Shown: piece by piece, positions 40,759 to 47,853 of the stretch | How the letters are laid out: each line of letters starts with the position of its first letter | How positions within the stretch are numbered: the stretch's first letter is position 1 | Source: CAYNCE01 sp964522515 | Lineage (GTDB): Bacteria > Patescibacteriota > Patescibacteriia > UBA2196 | Direction: 5' to 3' | Length of the DNA stretch: 47,853 nucleotides | Assembly: GCA_964522515.1 (NCBI GenBank) | Contig: CAZFWC010000004.1 | Span: forward strand, 1 to 47,853 | The notes under the pieces: model-generated | Databases searched by the model: none | Told to the model about the DNA's origin: nothing | The model's input: the letters and a program-made list of their open reading frames with translations, nothing else | Program-made: the position numbers and the translations under genes

Positions 40759-41886
40759 TTATTCTAAAATCATTTTAAAATTTTCTAAAAAATAATCTTC
40801 AAAAGTTAAACCTGGATTATTTTGTTTTTCTTTTTCAAAATTTTGATATAAATTATAAATTTTTTCACCTAAAATATTTTTAATTTTTCTATTATAAATT
40901 TCTTTAATTCTACTTTTTAAATTTTCTAAGTTTACTATTTTCATTTCATTAAAAAAATTTAAATTATCACTTTTAAGTTTTGTAAATTCTTTTTCTGTTA
41001 AATTAATAATAAAATTTTTAAAAATTTCTAAATTAATTGGTTTTTTATTTTCTTTTATTAACTCACAATAAACTCTGATTAAATTTTCGTTTAACAACGA
41101 TTCTGGATGTTCTCCGTAATTTTGATCAATAATTAATTTTTCATCTGCCATTTGAATTATCTTTTTCTTTTCTTGTTCTGATAAATTTAATTTTTCTGTT
41201 ATTGGATTAATAATACAATGCAAAAATTCGTGTGTTTTTGAATTTGAATTTTCAAAATTAGAAATTATAATTCCAACATTTTTTGAAACAAAACCATTGC
41301 CTTTTGTTTCTTTAATTAATGGGTTGGTTGGCAAATAATTAACTTCTTGAATATCACTTGTTTCTTTGTAAGGTTTAAAATAGTCTAAACAATCTTGAAT
41401 TATTTCTTTTTCTTCATTTGAATTATTTCTTTTTTCTATATCTTCATTTAAATGTGGCTTTAACAAGTTCCAAACATTTGAATATTTTTCTTTAAATTCA
41501 TCAACAACAGATTTAAATTCTTGAAATAATAATTCAGCTTTTTCTTTTTCCAAATCTTTATGTTTTACACAATCTTCAAAAACAGTATTTTCTAATTCTG
41601 GATTATTTATTGCTAAAGAAAACCAAAATAAAATTTCATCATTATTAATTTCATAAATAACACTTTGCCACTTTTGTTTTAAATTTTCATCTAATTTGTT
41701 TTCATTAAAATATTTATCTAGTTGTTTTGAAAAATTATTTTTATTATTTAACTGCTCCCAATCTAGATTGTTTGCTTTTTGTAAAAAAGTGTACCAAAAA
41801 TATCCAGAATTTACTTCTGTCTTAATCTCAGGCATTGGCATTAATTCCTGAGTTTTTAATTTTTCATTTTTATTTTCAAAATTCAT
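40759..41886 (-). CDS. Putative metallopeptidase with HEXXH motif
   Basis: 375 residues, unrecognised as a whole. HEFLH at 219-223 in SKTHEFLHCIINPITEKL fits HEXXH zinc peptidases; Glu267 in LLNENLIRVY, 44 residues on, could be the third ligand of a gluzincin. The arrangement H-E-F-x-H-x-x-x-N-P with a downstream ENxIR resembles DUF4932-type proteins as I remember them. No signal peptide is seen. Its promoter region is shared, divergently, with rpsP. Confidence 0.55.
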   Translation of the reverse strand: MNFENKNEKLKTQELMPMPEIKTEVNSGYFWYTFLQKANNLDWEQLNNKNNFSKQLDKYFNENKLDENLKQKWQSVIYEINNDEILFWFSLAINNPELENTVFEDCVKHKDLEKEKAELLFQEFKSVVDEFKEKYSNVWNLLKPHLNEDIEKRNNSNEEKEIIQDCLDYFKPYKETSDIQEVNYLPTNPLIKETKGNGFVSKNVGIIISNFENSNSKTHEFLHCIINPITEKLNLSEQEKKKIIQMADEKLIIDQNYGEHPESLLNENLIRVYCELIKENKKPINLEIFKNFIINLTEKEFTKLKSDNLNFFNEMKIVNLENLKSRIKEIYNRKIKNILGEKIYNLYQNFEKEKQNNPGLTFEDYFLENFKMILE

Positions 41887-41922
41887 AATTTTAGTTTAAC
41901 ATTTTAATTTAAAATAAAAAAG

Positions 41923-41950
41923 TTGACAAATATTTTTGCTAGTGTAAAAT
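41923..41950 (+). promoter_or_regulatory. rpsP promoter
   Basis: TTGACA (41923-41928), 16-base spacer, TAAAAT (41945-41950) with TG just before the -10. Confidence 0.65.
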
Positions 41951-41975
41951 AATAATTAAAGCTAACAACAACGGA

Positions 41976-42026
41976 ATCCCACCGGTCCGACCCAACACTA
42001 AAAGACTTATCGGACACTCGGGATAA
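41976..42026 (+). promoter_or_regulatory. Structured leader of rpsP
   Basis: ATCCC...GTCCGA on the left pairs with TCGGAC...CGGGAT on the right around an internal loop, just before the rpsP ATG. Its GC content stands out. It may control translation of S16, possibly by autoregulation. Confidence 0.4.
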
Positions 42027-42032
42027 CATTTT

Positions 42033-42476
42033 ATGCTTACACTAAAACTACAACGAATTGGAAAAAAGAAACAACCTCATTTTCGTTTAATTGCGCAGGA
42101 AAAAGGTAAAAATCCTAAGAGTAAATCGGTGGAAATTTTAGGTTGGTTAAATCCACGCACAAAAGAAAAAGAACTTAAAAAAGAAAGAATTGAATATTGG
42201 CTTTCTGTTGGCGCGAAAGCTACAGACACAGTTCACAATTTATTAGTTTCAGAAAAAATTTTAAAAGCAGACAAAAGAAAAACTTTTAAGATCTCTAAAA
42301 AGCGTTTAGCTAAAAAAGAAAAAAAGAAAAAAGAAATTAAGAAAGGGCCCTCCTTCGCTAAAGCTACGGCGGACAGGGAAATTAAGGAAAAAGAAAACAT
42401 TAATCAGAAATTAGAAATTAGTGATCAGGAAAAGACAAAAGAAACTACAGAAGAAAAAAGTGAAGAGGAAAAATAA
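42033..42476 (+). CDS. rpsP: 30S ribosomal protein S16
   Basis: The first ~85 residues are standard bS16: MLTLKLQRIGKKKQPHFRLI, then GWLNPRTKEKELKKERIEYW and SVGAKATDTVHNLL. S16 helps assemble the 30S body. The protein continues with a charged tail to 147 residues. Residues about 106-116 (SFAKATADR and neighbours) come from a palindromic insert, and the rest is Lys/Glu-rich low complexity. Promoter and structured leader lie upstream, and a three-hairpin array follows. Confidence 0.95.
   Translation: MLTLKLQRIGKKKQPHFRLIAQEKGKNPKSKSVEILGWLNPRTKEKELKKERIEYWLSVGAKATDTVHNLLVSEKILKADKRKTFKISKKRLAKKEKKKKEIKKGPSFAKATADREIKEKENINQKLEISDQEKTKETTEEKSEEEK
42348..42378. repeat. In-frame palindromic insert (rpsP)
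   Basis: CCCTCCTTCGCTAAAGC then TACGGCGGACAGGG; codes PSFAKATADR. A relative lies in the exonuclease gene (7523-7548) in the opposite orientation to its window strand but the same reading sense. Confidence 0.75.
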
Positions 42477-42510
42477 GAAAATAAATAGAAATTAAAATTA
42501 TATATTTCAA

Positions 42511-42601
42511 AACCTAGCCCTAAAAGGGACTAGGTTAAAATAAAACAAGCCCGCTTTAAGCGGGCTTTAAAAAAATAACCTGGGTATTTTATGCCTAGGT
42601 T
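42511..42601. repeat. Array of three hairpins after rpsP
   Basis: AACCTAGCCC/GGGACTAGGTT (42511-42536), AAGCCCGC/GCGGGCTT (42547-42567, with A/T-runs, a good terminator) and AACCTGGG/GCCTAGGTT (42577-42601). All have relatives in the array at 14155-14300. It lies between convergent rpsP and the penicillin-binding protein gene; the last hairpin reaches that gene's stop codon. Confidence 0.7.
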
Positions 42602-45512
42602 ATTTAATTTCAATTTTTATTTCAGGACTAGTTTTAGTATTTCCGTATTTATCTGTCACAATTGTATAAAATAAATACAAATCCGATTCTGGCGCGTCAG
42701 TCCAGATAAAATTTATATTTTCAGAATCAATATTTTTGTACCCAATCCAGTTTGAAGAATTAGTATTTGTATTTTTAATATAAAAATCTATTTTAGAATA
42801 ATATTCATAATTTTTAATATTAACTTGAATTAAATAGGGAAAATTTTCTTCCCAAATTTCTGAATTATTTTCTAGGGTAATAAATTTAATTGGCTGACCA
42901 AATTCTTCAGCTAATTGTAAATTAATTTTTATTTCAGCTGATTTATTATTATCAACATCATCAAAAGCTTGAGTCTTTAAAGTGTGCCAACCATTTTCAA
43001 ATCCAATTAATTTAAAATCAGTTAAATTAAACGGACTTGAATTTACTTCAGCGATTTTTTTATTATCTAAATAATATTCTACGCATGACACACCGCGTTT
43101 AGCAGAAGTTGAAATTAAAATATTAATATCTGGCAAAGTAAAAGTTGTGTTGTTGTTTGGCGCATTAATTAAAATGCTTGGCTGATTTTCAAGTGTGTGC
43201 ACATCGTCTTTTTCATCAGGTAGTTCTGCTTTTGTTTCGTAACCATTTTCTTTGGCCCATTTTTCAATTGCTAGTTCCCAATTAGTATAATTTTCATCTA
43301 AATTCCAGGGTTCATTTGGCGCAGGGCCAAGCGGATTATTTTTATTTACATAATGTAAAATATTATGAACTTCGCGAAAACTTTTTTCTTCAATTTGAGA
43401 TTCAGGAGTTAAATCAGTTGCTAATTTCCCAGTTGTTTTATCAATTTTAACAACAACCTCGCCCGCAATTTGTCCGTTTAACATTGCTTTTTGTGGAAGA
43501 TCTTTTGATTCTGGTTTATTAAATTCTTCAATTTCAGAATCAGCTAAAACATTTTTCATAAATTCGTGCCAAATCGGAGCTGCTGTGTTTGCTCCAGCAG
43601 CTGATCCTTTCATTACTTCACCGCGAGTATTTCCAACCCAAACACCTGCTACTAATGATGGAGTGTAACCTAATGTCCATGCGTCTTTGTAATCATTTGT
43701 TGTCCCAGTTTTTGCAGCTACTGGACGATTTCCCAAATTTAAATAATTTTGCGCTCCAAAAATAAAAGCTCTTTCATTGTTATCAGATAAAATATTTGTG
43801 ATTTGTTGAGTAATTTGTTTTTCTAAAACTCGTTTAGCTTTATTTTTTTCTGGTTTATTTTCAATTAAAGTTTTTCCATTTTTGTCTTCAATTTTTAAAA
43901 TTGCAATTGTGTTTTTAAACTCACCTTCGCGAGCTAAGGTCGCAAAACCATTTGTGTGCTCTAATAATTTAACTTCGCCTCCTCCTAAAACTAAAGACAA
44001 TCCAAATCTTGATCTGTCTTCAAAAGTTGTGTAGCCCATTTGTTCTGCTAAATCCAAAATATTTTCAACACCAACTAAATACATTGTTTTAACAGCAGGA
44101 ATATTTAATGAACCAGCCAAAGCTTTTTTAATTGGCACTGGTCCAAAATATTCATTATTATAATTATGCGGTTCGTAATCTTTTGGTTCAACTTTGAAAG
44201 TTGTAAGTTCATCAAACAAAATTGTTTCAGGAGAGTAGCCTTTTGTAAAAGCAGCAGAATAAACAATTGGCTTAAAAGACGAACCAGGTTGTCTTGGTCG
44301 CAAAGCAACATTAACTGCGCCGTCGTTTTCATTATCAAAATAATCAGCTGAACCAACCATCGCTGTGATTTCTCCTGTTTGCGCGTTTAAAGCAACCAAA
44401 GAAGCGTTACGCGCGTTGTATTTTTCAATATTTTTTTCAACACCAGTTTTAATTGCTTGTTCAGCAATTTTTTGTTGATCAATATTTAAAGTAGTAATAA
44501 TTTTTAAACCACCTTGCTCTAAAAAAGTTTCTCCGTATTCTTGCGCGATTAATTCACGAACATAAAATACAAAATGAGGAGCTGCGATTGAAGAAGAGAT
44601 TTTAGTAAATTCTAATTTTTGTTGTTTTGCTGCTTCTGTTTTGTATTCAGGCAAATAACCTTCTTCAACCAACGAATCTAAAATCCAATCTTTGCGCCAC
44701 ATTAAAGCGTCTTTATTTGAACCGTAAGGCGAAAAATAACTTGGAGCTTGAGGAAGCGCGGCCAAAGTCGCTGCTTCAGCTAAAGTTAAATCTTTTGCTG
44801 ATTTGTCAAAATATTTATTGCTAGCTGCTTCAATTCCATAAGCTGTCCCTCCATAAGGAATTTCATTTAAATACATTTCAAATATTTCGTCTTTTGTAAA
44901 TTTGCGTTCTAATTGCCAAGTTAAAATTAATTCTTTTGTTTTTCTAATGTAAGTTTTTTCAGGTGAGAGTAAAGCATTTTTAATAAATTGTTGAGAAATT
45001 GAAGAACCGCCAACTTTTGTTCCTTTAAAAATATTACTTAAAATAGATCTAAGAATCCCTTTTAGATCAATTCCGTGGTGAGAATAAAAATCTCTGTCTT
45101 CTGCGACTAAAGTTGTCCATTTAACAAAATCAGGTAAATCATCTAAATGAATTTTTGTTCTTTTAAAATCAGCATTAATATCATTTAATAAAATTTCTCC
45201 TGTGCGATCATAAATTTTTGTTGATTGTGTTGGTTCTTTTGTTAAAAGTTCAGTTGATTTTGGAAGTTCTTTTGAAAACCAAACAAACGCGCCAGCTAAA
45301 AATATAATTCCAATTACAACTAAAATAATAATTAGTTTAGCTAATTTTTTAAAAAATCGTTTTATAATATTTTGTTTCCCAATCTTTCTGGATTTAAATT
45401 TCTTAGTTTTTTTAGTTTTTTCAGCAATTGGACGAAAACTTTTTAAAGCTTGTCGTCTGCGTCGTTCAGCAGATTTTTTCCAAGATTGAGGAGAATGTAT
45501 CTGTTTTGACAT
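42600..45512 (-). CDS. Class A penicillin-binding protein (PBP1A-type)
   Basis: 970 residues. A long basic cytoplasmic N-terminus, one membrane helix (about 57-79), then a GT51 glycosyltransferase domain with catalytic Glu138 in LVAEDRDFYSHHGID and GGSSISQQFIKN. The transpeptidase domain has S-x-x-K (GSSFKPIVY), S-x-N (GSLNIPAVK) and KTGTTNDYKDAW. The last ~230 residues are Ig-like modules of the kind seen in other CPR and Gram-positive PBPs. It polymerises and cross-links peptidoglycan outside the membrane. Confidence 0.95.
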   Translation of the reverse strand: MSKQIHSPQSWKKSAERRRRQALKSFRPIAEKTKKTKKFKSRKIGKQNIIKRFFKKLAKLIIILVVIGIIFLAGAFVWFSKELPKSTELLTKEPTQSTKIYDRTGEILLNDINADFKRTKIHLDDLPDFVKWTTLVAEDRDFYSHHGIDLKGILRSILSNIFKGTKVGGSSISQQFIKNALLSPEKTYIRKTKELILTWQLERKFTKDEIFEMYLNEIPYGGTAYGIEAASNKYFDKSAKDLTLAEAATLAALPQAPSYFSPYGSNKDALMWRKDWILDSLVEEGYLPEYKTEAAKQQKLEFTKISSSIAAPHFVFYVRELIAQEYGETFLEQGGLKIITTLNIDQQKIAEQAIKTGVEKNIEKYNARNASLVALNAQTGEITAMVGSADYFDNENDGAVNVALRPRQPGSSFKPIVYSAAFTKGYSPETILFDELTTFKVEPKDYEPHNYNNEYFGPVPIKKALAGSLNIPAVKTMYLVGVENILDLAEQMGYTTFEDRSRFGLSLVLGGGEVKLLEHTNGFATLAREGEFKNTIAILKIEDKNGKTLIENKPEKNKAKRVLEKQITQQITNILSDNNERAFIFGAQNYLNLGNRPVAAKTGTTNDYKDAWTLGYTPSLVAGVWVGNTRGEVMKGSAAGANTAAPIWHEFMKNVLADSEIEEFNKPESKDLPQKAMLNGQIAGEVVVKIDKTTGKLATDLTPESQIEEKSFREVHNILHYVNKNNPLGPAPNEPWNLDENYTNWELAIEKWAKENGYETKAELPDEKDDVHTLENQPSILINAPNNNTTFTLPDINILISTSAKRGVSCVEYYLDNKKIAEVNSSPFNLTDFKLIGFENGWHTLKTQAFDDVDNNKSAEIKINLQLAEEFGQPIKFITLENNSEIWEENFPYLIQVNIKNYEYYSKIDFYIKNTNTNSSNWIGYKNIDSENINFIWTDAPESDLYLFYTIVTDKYGNTKTSPEIKIEIK

Positions 45513-45581
45513 TTGATTTTTAGAGCAGAGTTTATTTTAAAACACAGTTTTATTATAAAACCATATTTGCTCAATTTCCAA

Positions 45582-45602
45582 TTTCTAATTTCTAATTTCT
45601 AA
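45582..45602. repeat. Short tandem repeat
   Basis: AATTTCT units, about three copies, upstream of the penicillin-binding protein start. Similar simple repeats also occur inside coding genes here. Confidence 0.5.
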
Positions 45603-45671
45603 CACGCCTGCCAAAGTCTTGCACAACTGGGTAGGTAAAATGTCTAATCCAAGTTGTTTTTTCATAAAAAT

Positions 45672-47726
45672 TTATTTCATCATCTTTAAAAATTCTTTTT
45701 CATTAACAATTTTTACTCCTAATTCTTTTGCTTTATTATACTTTAAACCTGGATCTTTGCCAACAACAACAAAATCTGTATTTTTAGAAACAGAACTGGA
45801 AATATTTCCATTTAATTTTCTAATTTTCTCTTTTGCTTCATCGCGACTCATATTTTCCAAACTCCCAGTTAAAACAAAAATTTTATTTTCAAATTTTTCA
45901 TTATTCATTATTAATTTTTCATTATTCATTATTATCTCAACTCCATTTTCAAATAATTTATTTATAAATTCGATATTTTTTTTATTATGAAAATAATTAT
46001 AAATACTTTGAGCCACAACCTCACCAACACCTTCAATATTATTTAGTTTTTCAAAACTTAAATTTTGCACAATTTTAATAAAACTATTCGCATCAATTCG
46101 CACATAATTCGCTCTAATTCGCATAGTTAATAAAATAGAATTTTCTTCTCCAACATTTCTAATTCCTAATGCAAAAATAAATTTTTCTAAACTAATCTCT
46201 TTAGATTTATCAATAGCTTCAATCAAATTATCAGCTGACTTTTCAGCAAATCTTTCTAAAGATTCTAAATCTCCTTTTTTTAAAGTAAAAATATTTTCAG
46301 CATTATTTATTAAATTATTATTTAAAAGCTGATCAATAATTTTTGGACCCAAACCATCAATGTTAAAAGCTTTCCGTGACACAAAATGATAAAGTTTTTC
46401 TTTGTGAACTGAAAAACATTTTGGATTTGCGCAATAATAATCTACTTCTCCTTTTTTATGTTTTAATATTGAATTACAATCCGGACATTTATTGGGCATT
46501 TTAAATTCTTTTTCTTTTCCATCACGAAGTTTTGTTAAAACTTTAATAATATCAGGAATAATATCTCCAGCTTTTTCAATAATTACTGTATCATTAATTT
46601 TAATTCCCAATCTTTTTATTTCATCTTCATTGTGTAAAGTTGCGCGCGAAACAATTGAGCCAGAAATTTGAACAGGTTCTAAAATTGCAACTGGCGTAAT
46701 TCTGCCAGTGCGACCAATTTGAATTATAATATTTTTAACTTTTGTTACTGCTTGCTCTGCTGAAAATTTATAAGCGCAAGCCCACCGCGGATGTTTAGCT
46801 GTATGTCCTAATTGTTTTTGCAATTTTAAATCATTTACTTTAATTACCACGCCATCAATTTGATAATTTAATTTATTTCTAATTTTTTCTATTTTTTTAA
46901 AATAATTTTGCGCATTTTTAATATTAAAATTTTTAACAAAATGTTTTTCAACTGGAAAACCTAATTGTTTTATCATCTCAATTTTTTCAAACTGAGTTTC
47001 TAAATTCAAATCTACAGATTGAATTCCCCAACCAAAAATTTGTAAATTTCTATTTGACGCAATTTGCGGATCAAGTTGTCTTACAGTTCCAGCTGCAGCA
47101 TTTCTTGGGTTTGCAAATTCTTGAATATTATTTTTTTTATTTTCTTTATTTATTTTTTCAAAACTTTTTTTAGAAATATAAACTTCAGCATTAATTTCAG
47201 CGTCAATATTTTGTCTTAATTTTAAAGGCAAATTTTTAATTGTGCGAATTGTGTGGGTTACATCTTCACCAACAATTCCGTCACCGCGAGTGATTGCTTG
47301 TTTAAATAATCCTTTTTTATAAACCACAGTAATATTTAAACCATCAATTTTTAATTCGCAAGTATATTCTATATTTGGCTGGGTTTTAAAACCCAGCTTA
47401 GCATCGTCAATTTTTAAAAATCTTTTAACTCGCGCGTCAAATTCTAAAACATCATTAAAAGAAAAAACATCATCAATTGAATATTTTGGTAAGCTGTGTT
47501 TTACTTTTTCAAATTTGCCTAAAGATTTTCCGCCAACTCTTTGCGTTGGAGAATCTAAAGTTATAAATTCTGGAAATTGTTTTTCTAATTTTTCTAATTC
47601 TTTTTTTAAATCATCATAAACAGCATCAGATATATTTGGATTATCTAAAACATAATATTTATTATCAGCTTCCCAAAGTTGATTTTTTATTTTTTTAATT
47701 CTATTTTTAATTTCTTGTTTTGTCAT
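45672..47726 (-). CDS. ligA: NAD-dependent DNA ligase
   Basis: 684 residues. Adenylation-site Lys126 in CELKIDGL, TRGDGIVGEDVTHTIRTI and ANPRNAAAGTVRQLDP; the four-cysteine zinc finger CPDCNSILKH...YYCANPKCF; helix-hairpin-helix repeats around FNIDGLGPK and NIEGVGEVVAQ; and a C-terminal BRCT domain (FVLTGSLENMSRDEAKEKI). It seals nicks in replication and repair. Three repeat-derived stretches are translated: GFKTQP just before the active site, MRIRANYVRIDANSF between HhH motifs, and a duplicated MNNEKLI before BRCT. Confidence 0.96.
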   Translation of the reverse strand: MTKQEIKNRIKKIKNQLWEADNKYYVLDNPNISDAVYDDLKKELEKLEKQFPEFITLDSPTQRVGGKSLGKFEKVKHSLPKYSIDDVFSFNDVLEFDARVKRFLKIDDAKLGFKTQPNIEYTCELKIDGLNITVVYKKGLFKQAITRGDGIVGEDVTHTIRTIKNLPLKLRQNIDAEINAEVYISKKSFEKINKENKKNNIQEFANPRNAAAGTVRQLDPQIASNRNLQIFGWGIQSVDLNLETQFEKIEMIKQLGFPVEKHFVKNFNIKNAQNYFKKIEKIRNKLNYQIDGVVIKVNDLKLQKQLGHTAKHPRWACAYKFSAEQAVTKVKNIIIQIGRTGRITPVAILEPVQISGSIVSRATLHNEDEIKRLGIKINDTVIIEKAGDIIPDIIKVLTKLRDGKEKEFKMPNKCPDCNSILKHKKGEVDYYCANPKCFSVHKEKLYHFVSRKAFNIDGLGPKIIDQLLNNNLINNAENIFTLKKGDLESLERFAEKSADNLIEAIDKSKEISLEKFIFALGIRNVGEENSILLTMRIRANYVRIDANSFIKIVQNLSFEKLNNIEGVGEVVAQSIYNYFHNKKNIEFINKLFENGVEIIMNNEKLIMNNEKFENKIFVLTGSLENMSRDEAKEKIRKLNGNISSSVSKNTDFVVVGKDPGLKYNKAKELGVKIVNEKEFLKMMK
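45899..45940. repeat. 21-bp tandem duplication in ligA
   Basis: TCATTATTCATTATTAATTT is repeated with small changes, coding MNNEKLI MNNEKFE in the linker before the BRCT domain. Confidence 0.6.
46086..46127. repeat. ATTCGC-type tandem repeat in ligA
   Basis: Four units of about 10-11 bases starting ATTCGC (ATTCGCATCA, ATTCGCACATA, ATTCGCTCTA, ATTCGCATAG), coding MRIRANYVRIDANS. The ~10.5-base spacing keeps one face of the helix. Confidence 0.6.
47378..47397. repeat. GCTGGGTTTTAAAACCCAGC palindrome in ligA
   Basis: A perfect 20-bp palindrome coding GFKTQP about ten residues before the active-site lysine; near copy in smc at 38841-38863. Confidence 0.75.
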
Positions 47727-47770
47727 AAATTAATTATACATTAAATTGTAAATTTGAAAAATACAAAAAT

Positions 47771-47802
47771 AAAATCCGTCCCGAGCGCTCGGGACGGATT
47801 TT
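47771..47802. terminator. 32-bp perfect palindrome, bidirectional terminator
   Basis: AAAATCCGTCCCGAGC followed by its exact inverse. With A/T ends it can terminate from either side. It lies 44 bases before the ligA start, on its upstream side; the last ~50 bases of the window hold nothing else I can see. Confidence 0.65.
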
Positions 47803-47853
47803 CTAAATATTATATTTTATAATTTACTCAACTAGCAACATTTCCCAACACCC

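Noticed and set aside
45619..45990. 123-residue plus-strand frame at the ligA 3' end
   Set aside because: It overlaps the BRCT-coding part of ligA and consists of Phe/Ser/Leu-rich antisense translation.
1..47853. CRISPR array, rRNA genes, prophage or insertion sequence with transposase
   Set aside because: No regularly spaced direct repeats, no rRNA-like segments and no transposase, integrase or phage structural genes were seen.

Overview
The window is an AT-rich chromosomal scaffold segment (one 100-base N gap at 2117-2216) from a bacterium using ordinary TAA/TAG/TGA stops. Small single-copy housekeeping genes, very short intergenic spaces, starch/glycogen enzymes of the GH57-GT5-GH15 type and, above all, short palindromic repeats inserted in frame in housekeeping proteins (peptides such as SFAKATADR and SYAKATEGK) point to a Candidate Phyla Radiation (Patescibacteria, Parcubacteria-like) organism. 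That assignment is inference; there is no rRNA here.

Layout. 1-800: a promoter, two small unknown genes and a terminator. 900-2001: rpsA (minus). After the gap: an MBL-fold hydrolase, a membrane-anchored unknown protein and gyrA (plus). 6.5-9.4 kb: a DUF4258-like protein, a PolB-type 3'-5' exonuclease, an HD-domain protein and an AbrB/RelE toxin-antitoxin pair. 9.6-17.6 kb: rpoC and rpoB on the minus strand, unusually separated by an oppositely oriented secreted/membrane protein gene with its own promoter and terminator. 17.8-24.2 kb: a ROK sugar kinase, a GIY-YIG endonuclease flanked by a perfect 14-bp inverted repeat, and a tightly coupled operon with two glycosyltransferase/APH-like kinase pairs plus a P-loop kinase. 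24.4-29.7 kb: a DUF4143 ATPase and a GH57-GlgA-GH15 alpha-glucan block. 29.7-37 kb: ruvC, yebC, a methyltransferase, rnhB, a second RNase H-like exonuclease, a U32 peptidase, an AlkD-like glycosylase, tRNA-Ser(CGA) and a flippase. 37-47.7 kb: a 32-residue peptide gene, a short smc, an asparagine-synthase-like protein, an HEXXH protein, rpsP, a class A penicillin-binding protein and ligA.

The most striking thing is the repeat content. At least six 40-42 bp palindromes with ends like CCGCC...GGCGG, plus shorter relatives and other hairpin families, lie between genes and also inside smc, ruvC, rpsP, ligA, the GH57 gene, the U32 peptidase and an exonuclease without breaking their frames. Another repeat pairs an anti-Shine-Dalgarno-like CCCCTCCTT with AAGGAGGGG just upstream of two start codons. 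Other candidates for new biology are the duplicated glycosyltransferase/kinase operon, the apparently hingeless SMC, the split rpoB/rpoC locus, an IR-flanked GIY-YIG gene and two very small transcription units (32-aa peptide, ~70-nt RNA).

Regulation is readable in places: nine promoters close to TTGACA-N16/17-TATAAT can be seen, and three perfect DnaA boxes (TTATCCACA) lie in the leaders or promoter regions of the toxin-antitoxin pair, rpoB and the glycosyltransferase/kinase operon.
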